Shown here: positions 9,030 through 17,411 of the stretch, piece by piece
Layout: the number at the start of each line of letters is the position of its first letter
How positions within the stretch are numbered: position 1 is the first letter of the stretch
Assembly: GCA_035506135.1 (NCBI GenBank)
Contig: DATJPY010000058.1
Location: 1 to 50,396, forward strand
Source of the DNA: DATJPY01 sp035506135
GTDB lineage: Bacteria; Myxococcota_A; UBA9160; PR03
DNA length: 50,396 nt
Direction: 5' to 3'
Notes under the pieces: generated by a model
Told to the model about the DNA's origin: nothing
The model's database searches: none
The model's input: only the letters and a program-made list of their open reading frames with translations
Translations under genes and position numbers: made by a program

Positions 9030-9857
9030 TCAGGGGGTCGTCGCTGAGCTGTCGCGCGGCTGTTGCGCGCCCGACCCTTGCTGGGCTGCGGCGCGTCCTG
9101 ATGAACTTCGCTCGCCTGCGGCTCGCTGCGCGCCGCCTTCGGCGGCTTGCGGGGATGCTCCGGACGCTCGCGTTGCCCCGGAGGCGACGGGGGCAGCTGG
9201 TTGCTGAGCTGCAGCGCGTCTGTTGACTTCGCTCGGCTTCGCCTCGCTGCGCGCGGCGCCTTCGGCGCCCGTCTGTTGACTTCGCTCGCCTGAGGCTCGC
9301 TGCGCGCCGCCTCCGGCGGCTTGCGGGGATGCTTCAGACGACCCGGGTGCCGCGGAGGGAGCGGGGGTATCGAGGATTCCGCGCTCGGCGGCGAGGGCGC
9401 GGACGGCGTCGCGGCGCACCACGAGCGCGTTGCGCGAGGGGAAGTGGGCGGCTCGCAGACCCCCGTGCAGGCTCGCGATCCAGAGCGCCACGCCGAGCGC
9501 GGCCAGGGCCCCCAGCGCCAGCGCCGCGCGCAGCCCGGCGACACCGAGGCGGCGGGAAGGCCGCTCGTCCTCCGCCCCGCCGCTCACCTCCGGGAGCATG
9601 CGTGCGATCGTCTCGTCGGCGGGAAGGCCGAGCGCCTCTGCCACCGTCCGAACGAAGCCGCGCACGAAGCCGTCCGGATCGGCGTCGAAGGCGCCGCTCT
9701 CCAGCCGCTGCAGCGAGCGCACGGGGATGCGAGTCGCGCGCGACAGCTCCTCGATCTCGATTCCGCGCAGGCTGCGCTGGCGAGCGAGGTAGCGGCCGAT
9801 CGACTCCGCCGGCTCTACTGAAGCGACTTCAGGTATTCCGCGCTCCGCTTGCCCCAT
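9030..9857 (-). CDS. RodZ-like HTH membrane protein with three translated repeats in its C-terminal region
   Basis: 275 aa. Residues ~17-75 form a Xre/RodZ-type helix-turn-helix (SIGRYLARQRSLRGIEIEEL, RIPVRSLQRLESG, FVRGFVRTVAEALG). After a linker comes one membrane segment (~113-130, ALALGALAALGVALWIASL). RodZ links MreB to the cell wall, and pilF-rodZ neighbours are common. The periplasmic C-terminus lacks a recognisable RodZ beta domain and is low complexity. Residues ~172-196, ~196-213 and ~232-254 are translations of structured repeats R5, R4 and R3, giving ASPQAAGGGAQRASGERSQQ, EGAARSEAKPSEVNRR and ASPQAAEGGAQRAAGERSSS; R3 and R5 share one frame, R4 uses another. The ATG at 9857 overlaps the PilF-like gene by 43 bp; no better start exists in frame. 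Confidence 0.75.
   Translation of the reverse strand: MGQAERGIPEVASVEPAESIGRYLARQRSLRGIEIEELSRATRIPVRSLQRLESGAFDADPDGFVRGFVRTVAEALGLPADETIARMLPEVSGGAEDERPSRRLGVAGLRAALALGALAALGVALWIASLHGGLRAAHFPSRNALVVRRDAVRALAAERGILDTPAPSAAPGSSEASPQAAGGGAQRASGERSQQTGAEGAARSEAKPSEVNRRAAAQQPAAPVASGATRASGASPQAAEGGAQRAAGERSSSGRAAAQQGSGAQQPRDSSATTP
9093..9190 (-). repeat. structured repeat, copy R3 (inside the RodZ-like gene)
   Basis: On the minus strand: CTCCGGGGCAA-type left flank, CGTCCGGAGCATCCCCGCAA, hairpin GCCGCC-GAA-GGCGGC (9132-9146), GCGCAGCGAG, GCC-GCA-GGC, GAGCGAAGTTCATCAGGAC. It is translated in the frame ASPQAAEGGAQRAAGERSSS. Except for the second hairpin it is nearly identical to R1. Confidence 0.85.
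9200..9269 (-). repeat. structured repeat, copy R4 (left-truncated, inside the RodZ-like gene)
   Basis: The hairpin is GGCGCC-GAA-GGCGCC (9255-9269), followed by the GCGCAGCGAG core, second hairpin GGC-GAA-GCC, GAGCGAAGTCAACAGACG, and an extra tail ending in the 13-mer CAGCTCAGCAACC that also occurs twice at R7. It lacks the CATCCCCGCAA left part, being joined directly to the end of R5. It is translated as EGAARSEAKPSEVNRRAAAQQP. Confidence 0.82.
9271..9358 (-). repeat. structured repeat, copy R5 (inside the RodZ-like gene)
   Basis: Left flank CGTCTGAAGCATCCCCGCAA, hairpin GCCGCC-GGA-GGCGGC (9306-9320), core GCGCAGCGAG, second hairpin GCC-TCA-GGC, then GAGCGAAGTCAACAGACG. It directly abuts R4. 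It is translated in the same frame as R3. Confidence 0.85.
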
Positions 9858-10651
9858 GGTCCACTCGGGTGCAGATCGGTCGCCTTGGTCAGCTGGTCGA
9901 TCGCAGCGGCGCGGTCACCCATCGCGATCCGGATCTCGGCGAGCCGGTAGCGCACCTCGGCTTCGGCGAGCGGACCGGGCTGCGCTTCGAGCACCCGCTC
10001 GAACTGGCGGACCGCTTCCGCTCGGTTGCTTCGTTGCGCCTCCAGGATGCCGAGATTCAGCCGCGCCGGCCAGTAGTCCGGCTTGTAGTCGAGCGCCATC
10101 GCGAGGTGCTGAGCCGCCGGGTCGAGGCGGCCGATCTGGAACTCGGCCCAGCCCAGGTTGGTGAGCGCGCGCCAGGGGAACGGGAAGGTCGGATCATCGA
10201 TCAGGTGCTGGGCGTGTGGGATCGCGTCCTGGTAGCGCTCGAGCTGGATGTAGAGCGCCGAGATGTTGAGGTGCGCCTGCTGGAAGTCGGGCTTGAGCTG
10301 CAGCGCCCGCAGCAGATGTTGCTCCGCCTCCAGCATCCGACCACTGCGGCGATAGGCCTCGGCCAGCGCGAGCTGCGTCTGCTCGTCGTTCGGATTGATG
10401 CGCGCCGACTCGAGCAGCTCGCTGATCGCCTGCGGGGTGCGGCCGGCCGACAGGTGCTCCACGCCGAGCTCGTAGTGCATGTGGGCCACGCGCTGGTCGT
10501 GCGTCGGCTCGTTCTTGCCCTCGACCTGGGTCTCCGGGGGCTGCTGGCGGGGCGACCGGCTGGAGGCGCAGCCGAAGGTCGGCAGGGCGGCCAGTGCGGC
10601 CACCGCGGCGATCCACGGCAGGGTTCGGGCTCGGCCTCGGCTTCGCAGCAT
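9815..10651 (-). CDS. PilF/PilW/Tgl-like TPR lipoprotein (type IV pilus biogenesis)
   Basis: 278 aa. The N-terminal signal (RTLPWIAAVAALAALPTFGC) has Cys in a lipobox-like context. At least five to six TPR units follow from residue ~60 to the end (e.g. AISELLESARINPNDEQTQL, EAEQHLLRALQLKPDFQQAH, PAAQHLAMALDYKPDYWPAR). The length and the arrangement ahead of a RodZ-like gene match PilF/PilW/Tgl, the pilotin that helps PilQ secretin multimers assemble in the outer membrane. A good ribosome-binding site (GAGGAG) precedes the ATG. It ends inside the next gene. A generic TPR lipoprotein is the alternative. Confidence 0.75.
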   Translation of the reverse strand: MLRSRGRARTLPWIAAVAALAALPTFGCASSRSPRQQPPETQVEGKNEPTHDQRVAHMHYELGVEHLSAGRTPQAISELLESARINPNDEQTQLALAEAYRRSGRMLEAEQHLLRALQLKPDFQQAHLNISALYIQLERYQDAIPHAQHLIDDPTFPFPWRALTNLGWAEFQIGRLDPAAQHLAMALDYKPDYWPARLNLGILEAQRSNRAEAVRQFERVLEAQPGPLAEAEVRYRLAEIRIAMGDRAAAIDQLTKATDLHPSGPWGKRSAEYLKSLQ

Positions 10652-10677
10652 CGGGTGTCTCCTCGTTCTCTCGGGCC

Positions 10678-11463
10678 TCAGAATGCGGCGAGCAGGCGCA
10701 GCAGCGCGCCGATCGGCGGCTGCGTATCGGCCGAGCGCCGGCGCACCGGGCGCACGCGCCCGAGCTTGGCTCCGCCCGAGGCCGCCTTCGGGGGCGCGGG
10801 CGGCGGGGACTCCGCCGGCGCCGCGCGGAACTTCGTGAGCGGGACGCTGGCGCGCGCCGGCTCGGCGCGCTCGCGGTCGCTGCCGCCGGCTGCGCGCTCC
10901 TTTGCGTCGCGCGCGGGGCGCGCGCGGGCTTCGTCGCGAGCGGCAGTCGGCCGGCCCTGATCGCGTGCGGCCGGCTTCGCGGCGGGCTGAGCCTCCGCCT
11001 CGACCGCGTCGTCCAGCAGGATCTCGGTGTCCTCGGCGGACTCCATGAGCTCGAGGGCGGCTGCCTCGTCCTCCTCCGCAGGCCCCGGCGGCGCGATGAT
11101 CTCGCGCACGCGCGCCAGCGCCTGGCGCAACGCAGAGGGAGAGCGCGCCGTCAGCTGCTCGTCATCGAAGAGGAAGCCCATGCTCTCGCCGAACGAGAGC
11201 GCGGCGTCGAGCGCGACCGACCAGCCGCTCGCCTCGTTCAGGTCCTCGCCATCGAGCTCGTAGACCACGGAGGCACCATTGCGCAGCGCGCGCACGGCGA
11301 CCGCGAAGCGTCGCTTTCCGCCCTCCGCGTAGACGACGATGCCGGCCCGCGCGGGACCCGCCGAGAGCTCCGCCGTCGCCACGACGGGCGTGTTCAGCGA
11401 CAGCCGCAGCCCGAGCAAGCGGTCCGCGACCAGCAGCAGGGGTCGTTGCCGCGGGTTGAACAT
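10678..11463 (-). CDS. unrecognised protein, ordered N-terminus and disordered C-terminus
   Basis: 261 aa; I do not recognise the family. Residues 1-~110 look folded (PRQRPLLLVADRLLGLRLSL, VAVRALRNGASVVYELDGED, VALDAALSFGESMGFLFDDE), mixing beta strands and helices. Residues ~125-240 are Ala/Glu/Arg-rich and probably disordered. A short PPIGALLRLLAAF ends the protein. There is no signal peptide, membrane segment, metal-binding cluster or nucleotide motif. It is the first gene of the minus-strand run that continues into the PilF-like gene 26 nt downstream, divergent from korA. Confidence 0.6.
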   Translation of the reverse strand: MFNPRQRPLLLVADRLLGLRLSLNTPVVATAELSAGPARAGIVVYAEGGKRRFAVAVRALRNGASVVYELDGEDLNEASGWSVALDAALSFGESMGFLFDDEQLTARSPSALRQALARVREIIAPPGPAEEDEAAALELMESAEDTEILLDDAVEAEAQPAAKPAARDQGRPTAARDEARARPARDAKERAAGGSDRERAEPARASVPLTKFRAAPAESPPPAPPKAASGGAKLGRVRPVRRRSADTQPPIGALLRLLAAF

Positions 11464-11643
11464 GCCGCCGCTATCGGCGCGCGGCGGCGTGCGCTTGAGG
11501 CTCGCGAGGGCGCAGCGGCGCAGGCGAAGCGCGCGGCGGAGCGAGGAATCGACGACCGTACCCCGGGCCGCGACCGGGCGCGCGAGGGACTTTCGCCCCC
11601 CCGCCCGCCGGATACACTCCTCCTACCGCGCGGGGGGCCATCC

Positions 11644-11686
11644 GGGTGCCGAGCATCGCGCCCGGGCGCGATGCCGCATGGCACCC
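11644..11686. promoter_or_regulatory. large dyad / stem-loop in the korA leader
   Basis: GCATCGCGCCC at 11653-11663 is followed directly by its exact reverse complement to 11674, giving a 22-bp perfect palindrome. It is framed by GGGTGCC (11644-11650) and GGCACCC (11680-11686), which can extend the stem. It ends 24 nt before the korA start. A weak -10 (TACACT, 11613-11618) lies upstream, so the dyad would be in the transcript leader. It could be an operator or an RNA hairpin. Confidence 0.55.
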
Positions 11687-11709
11687 CGGCGCCAATGCGG
11701 GAGGATTTC

Positions 11710-13566
11710 TTGTCCACAGCCGAGGCTCCGTCCGGTCGGGAGAAGAGGAAGCCGTCCCAACAGGTGGAGCGCGTCGCGATCCGATTCGCAGGCGATTCGG
11801 GCGACGGCATGCAGCTCACCGGCACCAAGTTCACCGAGTCGACCGCGCTCGCCGGGAACGACCTCTCGACGCTCCCCGACTTCCCGGCCGAGATCCGGGC
11901 TCCGGCGGGGACCCTCGCGGGCGTGTCGGGCTTCCAGATCCACTTCGCGTCGAGCGACATCCGCACCCCGGCCGACCAGCCCGACGTGCTGGTGGCGATG
12001 AACCCGGCCGCGCTCCTGGCGAACCTCGGCGACGTGCGGCGCGGCGGCATGGTGATCGTCAACTCCGACGCCTTCACCGACAAGAACCTCGAGCGCGCCG
12101 GCTACGCCGAGGACCCGCTCCCGGCGCTCCGCGACCGCTACCGCCTCGTCGAGGTCCCCCTGACCCGGCTCAACTTCGAGGCGCTGCAGGACCTCTCGCT
12201 GTCGCAGCGCGATGCGGGCCGTTGCAAGAACTTCTTCGCGCTCGGGCTGATGTACTGGCTCTACAACCGGCCGGTCGAGCCGACGCTCAAGTGGATCGAC
12301 GAGCGCTTCCGCGGCGACATGCGCGAGGCGAACCGCCGCGTACTGCTGGCGGGCTACCACTTCGGCGAGACGAGCGAGCTGTTCCCGGTCTCGTTCGAGG
12401 TGCCGCGCGCCAAGATCGAGCCGGGCGTCTACCGGAACATCACGGGGAACACGGCGCTCGCGTGGGGCGTCGTGGCGGCCGGCGTGCGGATGCAGCGTCC
12501 CGTGTTCCTGGGCGCCTATCCGATCACGCCGGCCAGCGACGTGCTGCACGAGCTCGCCAAGCACCGGCAGTTCGGCGTGAAGACCTTCCAGGCCGAGGAC
12601 GAGATCGCAGCCGCCTCCTCCGCGGTCGGCGCCGCCTTCGCCGGGATGCTCGCGATGACGGTCACGAGCGGGCCCGGCTTCCTGCTCAAGCAGGAGGCGC
12701 TGAACCTCGCGGTGGTGGCCGAGCTCCCGCTCGTGGCGGTCGACATCCAGCGCGCCGGCCCCTCGACCGGGATGCCCACCAAGGCCGAGCAGGCCGATCT
12801 GCTGATGGCGCTCTTCGGCCGCAGCTCCGACAGCCCCATGCCCGTGCTGGCGCCCGCCACCCCGGGCGAGTGCTTCTCCGTGATGCTCGAGGCCTTCCGC
12901 CTCGCCGTGAAGTACATGACGCCGGTCGTGGTGCTCTCCGACGGCTACCTCGCGAACAGCGCGGAGCCGTGGCAGATCCCCGACGTCGACACGCTGCCGC
13001 GTCATGGGATCGCCTTCCGCACCGATCCCGAGGGCTTCGCGCCCTACCTTCGCGATCCGGAGACGCTGGCGCGCCCGTGGGCGATCCCGGGCACGCCGGG
13101 CCTCGAGCACCGCATCGGCGGCCTCGAGAAGCAGGACGTCTCGGGCAACGTCTCCTACCTCCCCGACAACCACCAGCGCATGACCGACCTGCGGCGCGAG
13201 AAGATTGCGCACATCGCCCACGAGATCGCGCCGGTCGAGCCGAACGGCGCGGAGAGCGGCCGCCTGCTGGTGGTGGGCTGGGGCGGCACCTTCGGCGCCA
13301 TCACCTCGGCGGTGGACGAGGCGCGCGACGACGGGCTCGACGTGTCGAGCATCCACCTCCGGAACCTCAATCCGTTCCCGCCGAACCTGGGCGACGTGCT
13401 GCGCCGCTTCGATCGCGTGCTGGTGCCGGAGCTGAACACCGGCCAGCTGGTGAAGCTGCTGCGCGCGGAGTTCCTGATCCCGGCCGAGGGCCTCTCCAAG
13501 GTGCAGGGGCAGCCGTTCCACGTGGCCGAGATCCGGGCCCGCATCGAGAAGATGCTGGAGGCGTGA
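11710..13566 (+). CDS. korA: 2-oxoglutarate (2-oxoacid):ferredoxin oxidoreductase, fused gamma-alpha subunit
   Basis: 618 aa. The N-terminal ~190 residues form the gamma domain (VERVAIRFAGDSGDGMQLTG ... FPAEIRAPAGTLAGVSGFQI); the alpha domain follows with GAYPITPASDVLHELAKH, the glutamate-bearing FQAEDEIAAASSAVGAAFAG, SGPGFLLKQEALNL and RAGPSTGMPTKAEQADL. A C-terminal transketolase-C-like domain ends NLNPFPPNLG ... LLRAEFLIPAEGLSKVQGQP. It oxidises 2-oxoglutarate to succinyl-CoA with ferredoxin, or runs in reverse as in reductive TCA. The TTG at 11710 is chosen because GGGAGGA lies 4 nt before it; ATG 11695 has no ribosome-binding site. No separate ferredoxin-like delta subunit is present, as in two-subunit KorAB enzymes. 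Confidence 0.92.
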   Translation: MSTAEAPSGREKRKPSQQVERVAIRFAGDSGDGMQLTGTKFTESTALAGNDLSTLPDFPAEIRAPAGTLAGVSGFQIHFASSDIRTPADQPDVLVAMNPAALLANLGDVRRGGMVIVNSDAFTDKNLERAGYAEDPLPALRDRYRLVEVPLTRLNFEALQDLSLSQRDAGRCKNFFALGLMYWLYNRPVEPTLKWIDERFRGDMREANRRVLLAGYHFGETSELFPVSFEVPRAKIEPGVYRNITGNTALAWGVVAAGVRMQRPVFLGAYPITPASDVLHELAKHRQFGVKTFQAEDEIAAASSAVGAAFAGMLAMTVTSGPGFLLKQEALNLAVVAELPLVAVDIQRAGPSTGMPTKAEQADLLMALFGRSSDSPMPVLAPATPGECFSVMLEAFRLAVKYMTPVVVLSDGYLANSAEPWQIPDVDTLPRHGIAFRTDPEGFAPYLRDPETLARPWAIPGTPGLEHRIGGLEKQDVSGNVSYLPDNHQRMTDLRREKIAHIAHEIAPVEPNGAESGRLLVVGWGGTFGAITSAVDEARDDGLDVSSIHLRNLNPFPPNLGDVLRRFDRVLVPELNTGQLVKLLRAEFLIPAEGLSKVQGQPFHVAEIRARIEKMLEA

Positions 13567-13571
13567 CCACG

Positions 13572-14600
13572 ATGGCGGAGCCGGTGGCAAAGCTCTCGAA
13601 GAAGGACTTCGAATCCGACCAGGAGGTGCGCTGGTGCCCGGGCTGCGGGGACTACTCGGTCCTCGCCAACGTGCAGCGCGTGATGCCCGAGCTCGGCGTC
13701 CCCCGCGAGAACTTCGTTTTCGTGTCGGGGATCGGCTGCTCGAGCCGCTTCCCCTATTACATGAACACCTACGGCTTCCACACGATCCACGGCCGCGCGC
13801 CGGCCTTCGCCACCGGCATCAAGCTCGCGCGCCCCGAGCTGTCGGTCTGGGTGATCACGGGCGACGGCGACGGCCTCTCGATCGGCGGCAACCACCTGCT
13901 GCACGTGATCCGCCGGAACGTCGACCTCCAGGTGCTGCTGTTCAACAACCGCATCTACGGCCTGACCAAGGGCCAGTTCTCGCCCACCTCGCGGCTCGGC
14001 ATGAAGAACAAGTCGGTGCCGATGGGGGTGATCGACTATCCGCTCGATCCCGCCGCCTTCGCGCTCGGCGCCGGCGCCACCTTCGTGGCGCGCACCGTCG
14101 ACGTCGACGCCGCCGGCCTGCAGGACGTGCTGCGGCGCGCGCACGCGCACAAGGGCACCGCCTTCGTCGAGATCCTGCAGAACTGCCCGGTCTACAACGA
14201 CGGCGAGTGGGAGGCGATCGAGGACAAGCGCACGCGCGTCGAGGCCGCGCTGCCGCTCGAGCACGGCGAGCCGCTGGTGTGGGGACCGAAGGGCCGCCGG
14301 CGCGGCATCCGCATCGACCACGGTGTGCCGAAGCTGGTCGAGCTGCGCGACGACGAGGACCCGATCGCCGCCGGCGTCACCGTCCACGACGAGAAGCACG
14401 AGGGCCCGGCCTACGCCTTCGCCCTCGCCACGCTGGCGCCGCCCGAGTTCCCGATCCCCGTCGGCGTGCTGCGCGCCGTCGAGCGGCCGAGCTACGAGCG
14501 GCTGCTCGAGGAGCAGATCCAGGGCGCCGTCGCGGCGCGCGGCGCCGGCGACCTGCGCAAGCTGCTCCATTCGGGCGACACCTGGTCGGTCGAGGCCTGA
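13572..14600 (+). CDS. korB: 2-oxoglutarate:ferredoxin oxidoreductase, beta subunit
   Basis: 342 aa, the TPP- and 4Fe-4S-binding subunit. The WCPGCGDYSVL motif (cysteines near residues 24 and 27) and GIGCSSRFPYYMNTYGFHTI supply cluster ligands and active-site residues. GDGDGLSIGGNHLLH with FNNRIYGLTKGQ is the Mg-TPP motif (GDGD ... NN). It starts 5 nt after korA. The close spacing and two-subunit make-up match KorAB of Mycobacterium and Myxococcus type. Substrate preference for 2-oxoglutarate is supported by the sucCD, mdh and icd genes facing it. Confidence 0.93.
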   Translation: MAEPVAKLSKKDFESDQEVRWCPGCGDYSVLANVQRVMPELGVPRENFVFVSGIGCSSRFPYYMNTYGFHTIHGRAPAFATGIKLARPELSVWVITGDGDGLSIGGNHLLHVIRRNVDLQVLLFNNRIYGLTKGQFSPTSRLGMKNKSVPMGVIDYPLDPAAFALGAGATFVARTVDVDAAGLQDVLRRAHAHKGTAFVEILQNCPVYNDGEWEAIEDKRTRVEAALPLEHGEPLVWGPKGRRRGIRIDHGVPKLVELRDDEDPIAAGVTVHDEKHEGPAYAFALATLAPPEFPIPVGVLRAVERPSYERLLEEQIQGAVAARGAGDLRKLLHSGDTWSVEA

Positions 14601-15360
14601 TGCGCTTGCGCCAGGTCGCGCTGGCCGCCCGCGACCTCGACGCCACCGTCTCCGATCTGTGTCGAGTCCTGGACCTCGAGGTGGCCTTCCGAGATCCCGG
14701 GGTCGCGGTGTTCGGCCTGCGCAACGCGGTGCTGCCGGTCGGCGACACCTTCCTCGAGGTGGTCTCGCCGGTGCGCCCCGACGCGAGCGCGGCGCGCTTC
14801 CTCGAGCGGCGCGGAGGGGACGCCGGCTACATGGTGATCGTCCAGGTCGACGATCTCGCCGCCGCGCGCGCGCGGATGAAGCGGCTCGGCGTGCGCATCG
14901 TCTTCGAGCACGCCCACGAGGCCGGTCACACCGCCACGGTCCATCTCCACCCGCGCGACGTGGGCGGCGCGATCCTGTCGCTGGACGCGTCGCGGCCGCC
15001 CGCGAGCTGGGACTGGGCCGGGCCCGACTGGGAGAAGCACGCGATCTCCGGCGTCGTGCAGGCGCTGGCCGGCGCGACGCTCGAGGGCGACGACCCGGCC
15101 GGCCTGGCGGCGCACTGGGCCGCGATCCTCGACCGCCCCGCATCGGCCCTGGGCGGGGACGTCTTCGCGATCGCCCTCGACGGCGCGGCGCTCCGCTTCG
15201 TCCCCTCGCACGGCCGCGGCGACGGCCTGGTCGGAGTCGACCTCGCCGTGCTCGGCGCCCGCGCGCGCGAGCGCGCGCTCGCGGAGGCGGCCCGTAGCGG
15301 GCTGGCGGAGGGCGGAGCGATCCGAATCGCCGGGACCGCTCTTGGTCTGGTCGAGAGCGC

Positions 15361-15364
<4 letters not shown>
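14600..15364 (+). CDS. VOC-superfamily (glyoxalase-like) protein
   Basis: 254 aa; its ATG overlaps the korB stop (TGATG), so it is part of the kor operon. Residues ~1-130 form a vicinal-oxygen-chelate module (RLRQVALAARDLDATVSDLC, VLPVGDTFLEVVSPV, GGAILSLDAS) of the glyoxalase_3/dioxygenase-like type. Residues ~145-254 look like a second, diverged copy (WEKHAISGVVQALAGATLEG ... GVDLAVLGARARERALAEA). Only scattered metal-ligand candidates are visible, so activity is uncertain. Its stop overlaps the convergent sucD stop by 4 bp. Co-transcription with korAB suggests a metabolic repair or detoxifying role, which is inference. Confidence 0.72.
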
Positions 15365-16239
<875 letters not shown>

Positions 16240-16241
16240 GG

Positions 16242-17411
16242 CTATCCGTTCGCCTTCGCCGCGGCCACCGCGCGCTCGGCCGCCTCGCGGAAGGTCTCGG
16301 CCGGCGTGATGTCGAGGCCCGAGCCGGCCAGCAGTGCGCGTCCCTCCGCGGCGTTGGTGCCCTGCAGGCGAACCACCAGCGGGACGCGCACGCCGAGCTC
16401 GCGCGCGGCGGCGACCACGCCCTCGGCCACCAGGTCGCAGCGAACGATCCCGCCGAAGATGTTGACCAGGATCGCCTTCACCTGCGGATCCTCGAGGATC
16501 AGCTTGAACGCCGCCGCCACGCGCTCCTGGCTGGTGCCGCCGCCGACGTCCAGGAAGTTCGCCGGCGCGCCGCCGGCGGCGCGCAGCATGTCGAGCGTCG
16601 CCATCGCGAGCCCGGCCCCGTTCACCAGGCAACCGACGTCGCCGTCGAGGCCGACGTAGGCGAGATCGTGCGCGTGCGCCTCGCGCTCGCGCGGGTCCTC
16701 CTCGTCCGGGTCGCGCAGCTCGCGGATGTCGGCATGGCGGAAGAGCGCGTTGTCGTCGAAGTTGAGCTTGCAGTCGAGGGCGAGCAGATCGCCCGCGCGC
16801 GTGACCACCAGGGGATTGATCTCGGCGAGCGAAGCGTCCTTCTCGACGAAGAGCCGGTAGAGGCCGCCGAGGAAGACCTCGAGCTTCGGCACCGCGTCGG
16901 CGCCCAGCCCGAGCGCGAAGGCGACGCGCCGCACGTGGAAGGGCTGCAGCCCGGCGGCCGGATCGACGTGCACCGCCGCGATCTTCTCGGGCGCGCGCGC
17001 CGCGACCTCCTCGATCTCCATGCCGCCCTCGGTCGACGCGATGATCGCGAGGTCCTCGGCCGCGCGGTCCAGCACGAGGCCCAGGTACAGCTCGCGCTCG
17101 ATCTCGCACCCCGCCTCGACCCAGACCTTGCGCACCAGCTTGCCCTCGGCGCCGGTCTGGTGCGTGCGCAGCGTCATGCCGAGGATCTCGCTGGCGAGCC
17201 GCTTGGCCTCGGCCGGCGACTTCGCGAGCTTGATGCCGCCCGCCTTGCCGCGCCCGCCCGCATGGACCTGCGCCTTCACGACCACGACGCGGGCGTCGAG
17301 GCCGCGCGCCGCGGCCTCGGCCTCGGCGGGCGTCAGCGCCAGGCGCCCGGGCGGCACGGGCACGTCGTAGCCGCGCAGCAGCTCCTTGGCCTGGTACTCG
17401 TGGACGTTCAT
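16242..17411 (-). CDS. sucC: succinyl-CoA synthetase, beta subunit
   Basis: 389 aa, the usual length. ATP-grasp domain starts MNVHEYQAKELLRGYDVPVP, with VVVKAQVHAGGRGKAGGIKL, Mg-binding LAEINPLVV and the C-terminal LVNIFGGIVRCDLVAEGVV and LQGTNAAEGR typical of SucC. It abuts mdh with no intergenic base (mdh stops at 17412), consistent with one icd-mdh-sucC-sucD transcript. Confidence 0.97.
   Translation of the reverse strand: MNVHEYQAKELLRGYDVPVPPGRLALTPAEAEAAARGLDARVVVVKAQVHAGGRGKAGGIKLAKSPAEAKRLASEILGMTLRTHQTGAEGKLVRKVWVEAGCEIERELYLGLVLDRAAEDLAIIASTEGGMEIEEVAARAPEKIAAVHVDPAAGLQPFHVRRVAFALGLGADAVPKLEVFLGGLYRLFVEKDASLAEINPLVVTRAGDLLALDCKLNFDDNALFRHADIRELRDPDEEDPREREAHAHDLAYVGLDGDVGCLVNGAGLAMATLDMLRAAGGAPANFLDVGGGTSQERVAAAFKLILEDPQVKAILVNIFGGIVRCDLVAEGVVAAARELGVRVPLVVRLQGTNAAEGRALLAGSGLDITPAETFREAAERAVAAAKANG

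Noticed and set aside
8071..9358. Repeat core as a DNA uptake sequence, given dprA and pilin in the window
   Set aside because: There are only about nine copies in 50 kb, and conservation extends over a structured unit of 60-110 bp, unlike short dense uptake sequences; density genome-wide is unknown.
11495..11560. Possible tenth copy of the structured repeat upstream of korA (GGGCGCAGCGGCGCAGGCGA)
   Set aside because: Only part of the core is matched, with no paired hairpin in front; GC-rich chance similarity is likely.
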